From: CAUZEO01 sp963578625
GTDB lineage: Bacteria > Verrucomicrobiota > Kiritimatiellia > SLOV01
Direction: 5' to 3'
NCBI GenBank assembly: GCA_963578625.1
Contig: CAUZEO010000081.1
Span: forward strand, 1 to 16,206
Length of the DNA stretch: 16,206 bases
Part shown: positions 14,020-16,206 of the stretch, in pieces
Position numbering within the stretch: position 1 is the stretch's first letter
Layout of the letters: each line of letters begins with the position of its first letter
Program-made: the position numbers and the translations under genes
The notes under the pieces: model-generated
Told to the model about the DNA's origin: nothing
The model's input: only the letters and a program-made list of their open reading frames with translations
Databases searched by the model: none

Positions 14020-14056
14020 TCGGAAAATGTCGAATGTCGAATGCTCAATGTCGAAT
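14020..14056. repeat. Short repeat family, left copy (inverted relative to 15289-15323)
   Basis: The block holds four heptamer-spaced copies of AATGTCG/AATGCTC. Its reverse complement contains ATTGAGCATTCGACATT, which recurs in direct reading at 15289-15323, followed in both by a GACATTT-like stretch ending CCGA. The two copies are inverted and enclose the decayed transposase and the low-GC secreted gene. Confidence 0.7.
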
Positions 14057-14107
14057 TTGGTCCCGTCCTGAAATAGGTTGTCGCTTCCTGGCAGAAAGGG
14101 AAGAGGA

Positions 14108-14454
14108 ATGCCAGCGACAAGAGTGAGGTATAATGAGGCGTGCAAGCGCCAGGTGGAAGGCGGCCGGGGCATAGCTCATTGAATTCGGTGTGCCGTGAGT
14201 ATGGGGGATCGGCGGGACCTTTACGGTGGCGAGGTGGGGTCGTCGGTACGGCACGGAGGATTTGCTGCCTGGGAACGTGAGGGTAGAGGCATTGAAAGAA
14301 CGGGATGAATTGCGGGAGGCGCGCAAGCGGATTCGAGAACTTGAGGCTGCGGTAGCGGATGCGCATATCGATCACTGCCCGGAGAAGGCCTGCTTTCATG
14401 TCGCCTGTGAGCGTATGGGTGTTGATCCTGAGGACTGTTAAAAAACAACGCTAA
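14108..14454 (+). pseudogene. Decayed transposase OrfA (IS3-type helix-turn-helix protein), several frameshifts
   Basis: A start ATG 14108 after AGAGGA gives M-P-A-T-R-V-R-Y-N-E-A-C-K-R-Q-V-E, the typical opening of IS3-type OrfA proteins. The frame then breaks. V-C-R-E-Y-G appears in another frame (about 14186-14203), and I-G-G-T-F-T-V-A-R-W-G-R-R-Y-G in a third after a run of five G. From there the frame is open: L-K-E-R-D-E-L-R-E-A-R-K-R-I-R-E-L-E forms a coiled coil, then A-C-E-R-M-G-V-D-P-E-D. The frame ends at TAA 14439-14441, but removing G14437 restores E-D-F-K-K-Q-R and a stop at 14452-14454, which is what this family normally has. The catalytic OrfB (DDE) is absent. A dead insertion sequence fragment. 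Confidence 0.65.
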
Positions 14455-14556
14455 TGGAAACAGTTCCTAACAATAGCAGGAAACAACCCAGCCTGACATA
14501 TCTACGGAGGCGGGTTGAGTTTATGAGACTGCGAAAATGTTCATCTTCGAAAGCTG

Positions 14557-14580
14557 AACAACTGAAAAATTTCAGCTGTT
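14557..14580 (-). terminator. Hairpin downstream of the 198-aa gene
   Basis: AACAACTGAAA and TTTCAGCTGTT pair over 11 bases with one mismatch (G-U in one strand) and a 2-base loop, immediately after the stop codon of the minus-strand gene. A clear T tract is lacking on the minus strand, so it may act as a 3' stabilising hairpin. Confidence 0.4.
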
Positions 14581-14585
14581 TACCG

Positions 14586-15182
14586 CTAATCCTCATCACC
14601 CTGAATGATGAAAAACTGCTGTGCTTCCGATTTTAACTTGAGGCGAACCGCCATCGATTGACCCCATTTGTACTCATTGTCAATCTCCTCCAGCTTGCCG
14701 ATTTTTTTCCAACTTTCCAAATTCGTGGAGGTTTTCACCATAAAGATTGGCGTCTTCACCATCGGTGCGTAGTCCAAACCATTAAATTTCAAGAGATTAG
14801 TCCCGGGATCAAACACACCAACAATTTTTTTGCCCCCAAAGAGTTTCGTCTCAACGGTGAAATCTTCAGTGACCTCGTAGCTTCCTGTCTCGATGTAGTC
14901 GAACTGGAACCATTCCGCGATGCCTTCCTCGTGATGTCCGAAAGTGAGTTCATGACGGGTCGGCGGAAACCAGGGTGGATCATTGGGAAACGTTTTTATG
15001 GAAACAAATTTTATACTCTCCCAATCGAACAATTGATCAAAACTAACCGAAAGTTCAACCACACCATCCTTCATGGCAATCTGCAGGGTTGACCCTTCCT
15101 CATCCTCTGGCCCGGCTACTGCAGGATAGGTCAAGAATCCAGCGAGCAACCATGCGACAAATAAGCCAGTCAATCTTTTCAT
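14586..15182 (-). CDS. Secreted protein of unknown function, low GC (198 aa)
   Basis: I chose ATG 15182, which starts M-K-R-L-T-G-L-F-V-A-W-L-L-A-G-F-L-T with probable cleavage after A-V-A-G (about residue 24). The TTG at 15224 would add a non-signal leader. Ribosome binding looks weak. The mature part is acidic and predicted mostly beta, with no family I recognise. Near the C-terminus, F-M-V-K-T-S-T-N-L-E-S-W-K-K-I-G resembles the core of the T module (x-S-T-N-L-x-x-W), but the D-P-x-G and Y-R-[VI] ends are replaced by Q-Q-F-F-I-I-Q-G-D-E-D. It could be a divergent T-module protein. GC counted in three 60-base lines is 38%, 43% and 48%, against 67% in a line of the next gene. It sits between inverted repeats next to a transposase remnant, so acquisition by transfer is plausible. 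Confidence 0.75.
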   Translation of the reverse strand: MKRLTGLFVAWLLAGFLTYPAVAGPEDEEGSTLQIAMKDGVVELSVSFDQLFDWESIKFVSIKTFPNDPPWFPPTRHELTFGHHEEGIAEWFQFDYIETGSYEVTEDFTVETKLFGGKKIVGVFDPGTNLLKFNGLDYAPMVKTPIFMVKTSTNLESWKKIGKLEEIDNEYKWGQSMAVRLKLKSEAQQFFIIQGDED

Positions 15183-15201
15183 TTCATCAGCCCCGAACCC
15201 A

Positions 15202-15221
15202 TTGAGTCTGGCTAAACTCAA
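15202..15221. promoter_or_regulatory. Dyad upstream of the 198-aa gene
   Basis: TTGAGT and ACTCAA are exact inverted 6-mers separated by 8 bases, 20-40 bases before the ATG at 15182. The placement fits an operator or a leader hairpin. Nothing identifies a regulator, and no strong -35/-10 pair was seen around it. Confidence 0.25.
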
Positions 15222-15288
15222 CAAATTTGTGGATTTCGTTGAGCAGGAACACGGCTGCGACTCCGATCAGCTACCATTCCCTTGGACG

Positions 15289-15323
15289 TTGGAAATTGAG
15301 CATTCGACATTGGACATTTCCGA
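15289..15323. repeat. Short repeat family, right copy
   Basis: Contains ATTGAGCATTCGACATT and a following GGACATTTCCGA, matching the reverse complement of 14020-14056. It lies about 110 bases upstream of the 198-aa gene start and just past the stop of the TPR gene. The pair spans about 1.3 kb. Confidence 0.7.
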
Positions 15324-15349
15324 AAGGTCGCCCCTCGCATCCTCTCTAT

Positions 15350-16206
15350 TTAGGGCACCGAAACAACTTCGGACCGAAATGCTTTCCCGGCGCGGTACAG
15401 AGACTGGCGGGAATCCATGCCCGCCATTTCCTTTTCGTCCCTGGTCAGATCCATCGCGGACTGTATCGTTTTCACCGCGTCCTCAAATCGACCGGCCTCG
15501 GCGTAGGCGGCGGCGAGCGTGTCGAGCCTGGCCGGATCCGCTGGCTCGGTCAGTTCGCACGCGCGGAGTGCGAGTTCGACCGCTTCGTCCCCGTTGCGAA
15601 TGCTCGCATCCGGATCCGTCGCCAGCACCCAGGCGAGGTCGTTGAGACACCGGGCCTTTTGGGGTTCCGTCTCCAGTACCTTGCGGTACTGTTCGATCGC
15701 TTCTCCCGCCCGTCCCGACAATCGGTATAGCTGTCCCAGGTTCGCGTGCGCGCGCACAATGTCCGGTTGAAGCCGGAGGGCTTCTTCGTAGTGGTTAATC
15801 GCCTTGCCTATGACATTTCCCGTAACGCACAGATCCGCCAGCTTCAGGTGGTTGGCTACCGGCTCGACGCCGGCTTCGATGAGTTTCTCCGTCTCGGCGA
15901 TCGAGATTCTCATCTCTAGAAATTGGAGGCGGCGATCGTCGGGCCGGATGCCCCGTGCTTCCGCGTACAGTTTCGATGCGCCCTTCAAGTCCCCATCCTG
16001 CAGGAGGAGGTCAGCCAGACGACCGTAGGCGCCCACCAGGGCCCACACGCCGCGGCGCGTGTCCATGCCGCGAGATCGTTTGACGGCCAGTTCGTCGATC
16101 TGCCTTGGAATTGCGAAGCGTAGATACCGGCGTTCTTCATCCGGGAATTGGGGGCTGAAGGCCCCGGCCAGGTTGTTCCACTTGAACGTCGTCACCGCCG
16201 CCCAGC
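15350..16206 (-). CDS. TPR-repeat protein, C-terminal part (runs off the right edge)
   Basis: The frame is open to the last base of the window, and the codons before a GTG at 16195 continue W-A-A-V-T-T-F-K-W-N-N-L, so the visible 285 residues are probably the C-terminal part of a longer protein. Tetratricopeptide units can be read as A-D-L-L-L-Q-D-G-D-L-x-G-A, A-D-L-C-V-T-G-N-V-I-G-K-A ... Y-E-E-A-L-R-L-Q-P-D, A-N-L-G-Q-L-Y-R-L-S-G-R-A-G-E-A ... Y-R-K-V-L-E-T-E-P, L-N-D-L-A-W-V-L-A-T-D-P-D, and A-A-A-Y-A-E-A-G-R-F-E-D-A-V. The L-A-W-x-L-A-T-x-P-D-A-S-x-R-N-G unit is a hallmark of planctomycete and verrucomicrobial TPR proteins. TPRs mediate protein contacts. The upstream part, which might be an enzyme or membrane domain, is outside the window, so no specific role can be given. 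Confidence 0.85.
   Translation of the reverse strand, partial: WAAVTTFKWNNLAGAFSPQFPDEERRYLRFAIPRQIDELAVKRSRGMDTRRGVWALVGAYGRLADLLLQDGDLKGASKLYAEARGIRPDDRRLQFLEMRISIAETEKLIEAGVEPVANHLKLADLCVTGNVIGKAINHYEEALRLQPDIVRAHANLGQLYRLSGRAGEAIEQYRKVLETEPQKARCLNDLAWVLATDPDASIRNGDEAVELALRACELTEPADPARLDTLAAAYAEAGRFEDAVKTIQSAMDLTRDEKEMAGMDSRQSLYRAGKAFRSEVVSVP

Noticed and set aside
14436..14448. The A-rich run at the end of orfA as a programmed frameshift site for an OrfAB fusion
   Set aside because: No OrfB follows. The single G that creates the stop lies before the A run, and other frameshifts already break the gene, so simple decay explains it.

Overview
This looks like a chromosomal segment from an environmental member of the PVC group (Kiritimatiellota, Lentisphaerota, Verrucomicrobiota or Planctomycetota). 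The evidence is two pseudopilin-like proteins with the prepilin N-terminus and the H-X9-DG signature, large secreted proteins built from discoidin-like, LamG-like and six-cysteine modules, a sulfatase remnant, a beta-galactosidase-type fragment, a TPR protein, and long spacers packed with hairpins and short repeats. Coding GC is about 60-65% in most genes, with two lower-GC islands. No tRNA, rRNA or CRISPR array was seen.

Layout. 1-274: start of a minus-strand amidohydrolase cut by the window edge. 289-6625: two tandem minus-strand paralogues (744 and 1161 aa), each followed by the same ~260-bp spacer repeat and the same intrinsic terminator. 6626-7697: a 1-kb spacer with a 10-bp tandem repeat, a truncated sulfatase start, seven regularly spaced perfect hairpins and a 17-bp tandem repeat. 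7698-8447: first pseudopilin-like gene. 8796-9873: beta-galactosidase fragment lacking its catalytic barrel, with a signal peptide lying out of frame just upstream. 9925-10194: an 89-aa secreted protein that is only a signal peptide plus one C-terminal module. 11177-11995: second pseudopilin-like gene. 12053-13735: third large modular secreted protein, with a good sigma70-type promoter. 14020-15323: a short inverted repeat pair enclosing a decayed transposase orfA and a low-GC secreted protein. 15350-16206: TPR protein running off the right edge.

How the genes relate. The three large secreted proteins share one module grammar: a discoidin-like domain (called D here) followed by a short terminal module (called T: Y-x-L-Q-R-A ... 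G-x-G ... D-P-x-G ... Y-R-[VI]), in the order D-T-D-T. The two tandem paralogues add four six-Cys repeats between the first D and first T. The 1161-aa protein has two further insertions: a LamG-like domain with its own ribosome site and signal peptide placed inside the ancestral signal peptide, and a third D placed inside the last T. The 89-aa protein is a T module alone. I see a family of exported, probably surface or extracellular, ligand-binding proteins diversifying by module insertion. Their ligand is unknown, and any link to the pseudopilin-like proteins is inference from proximity only.
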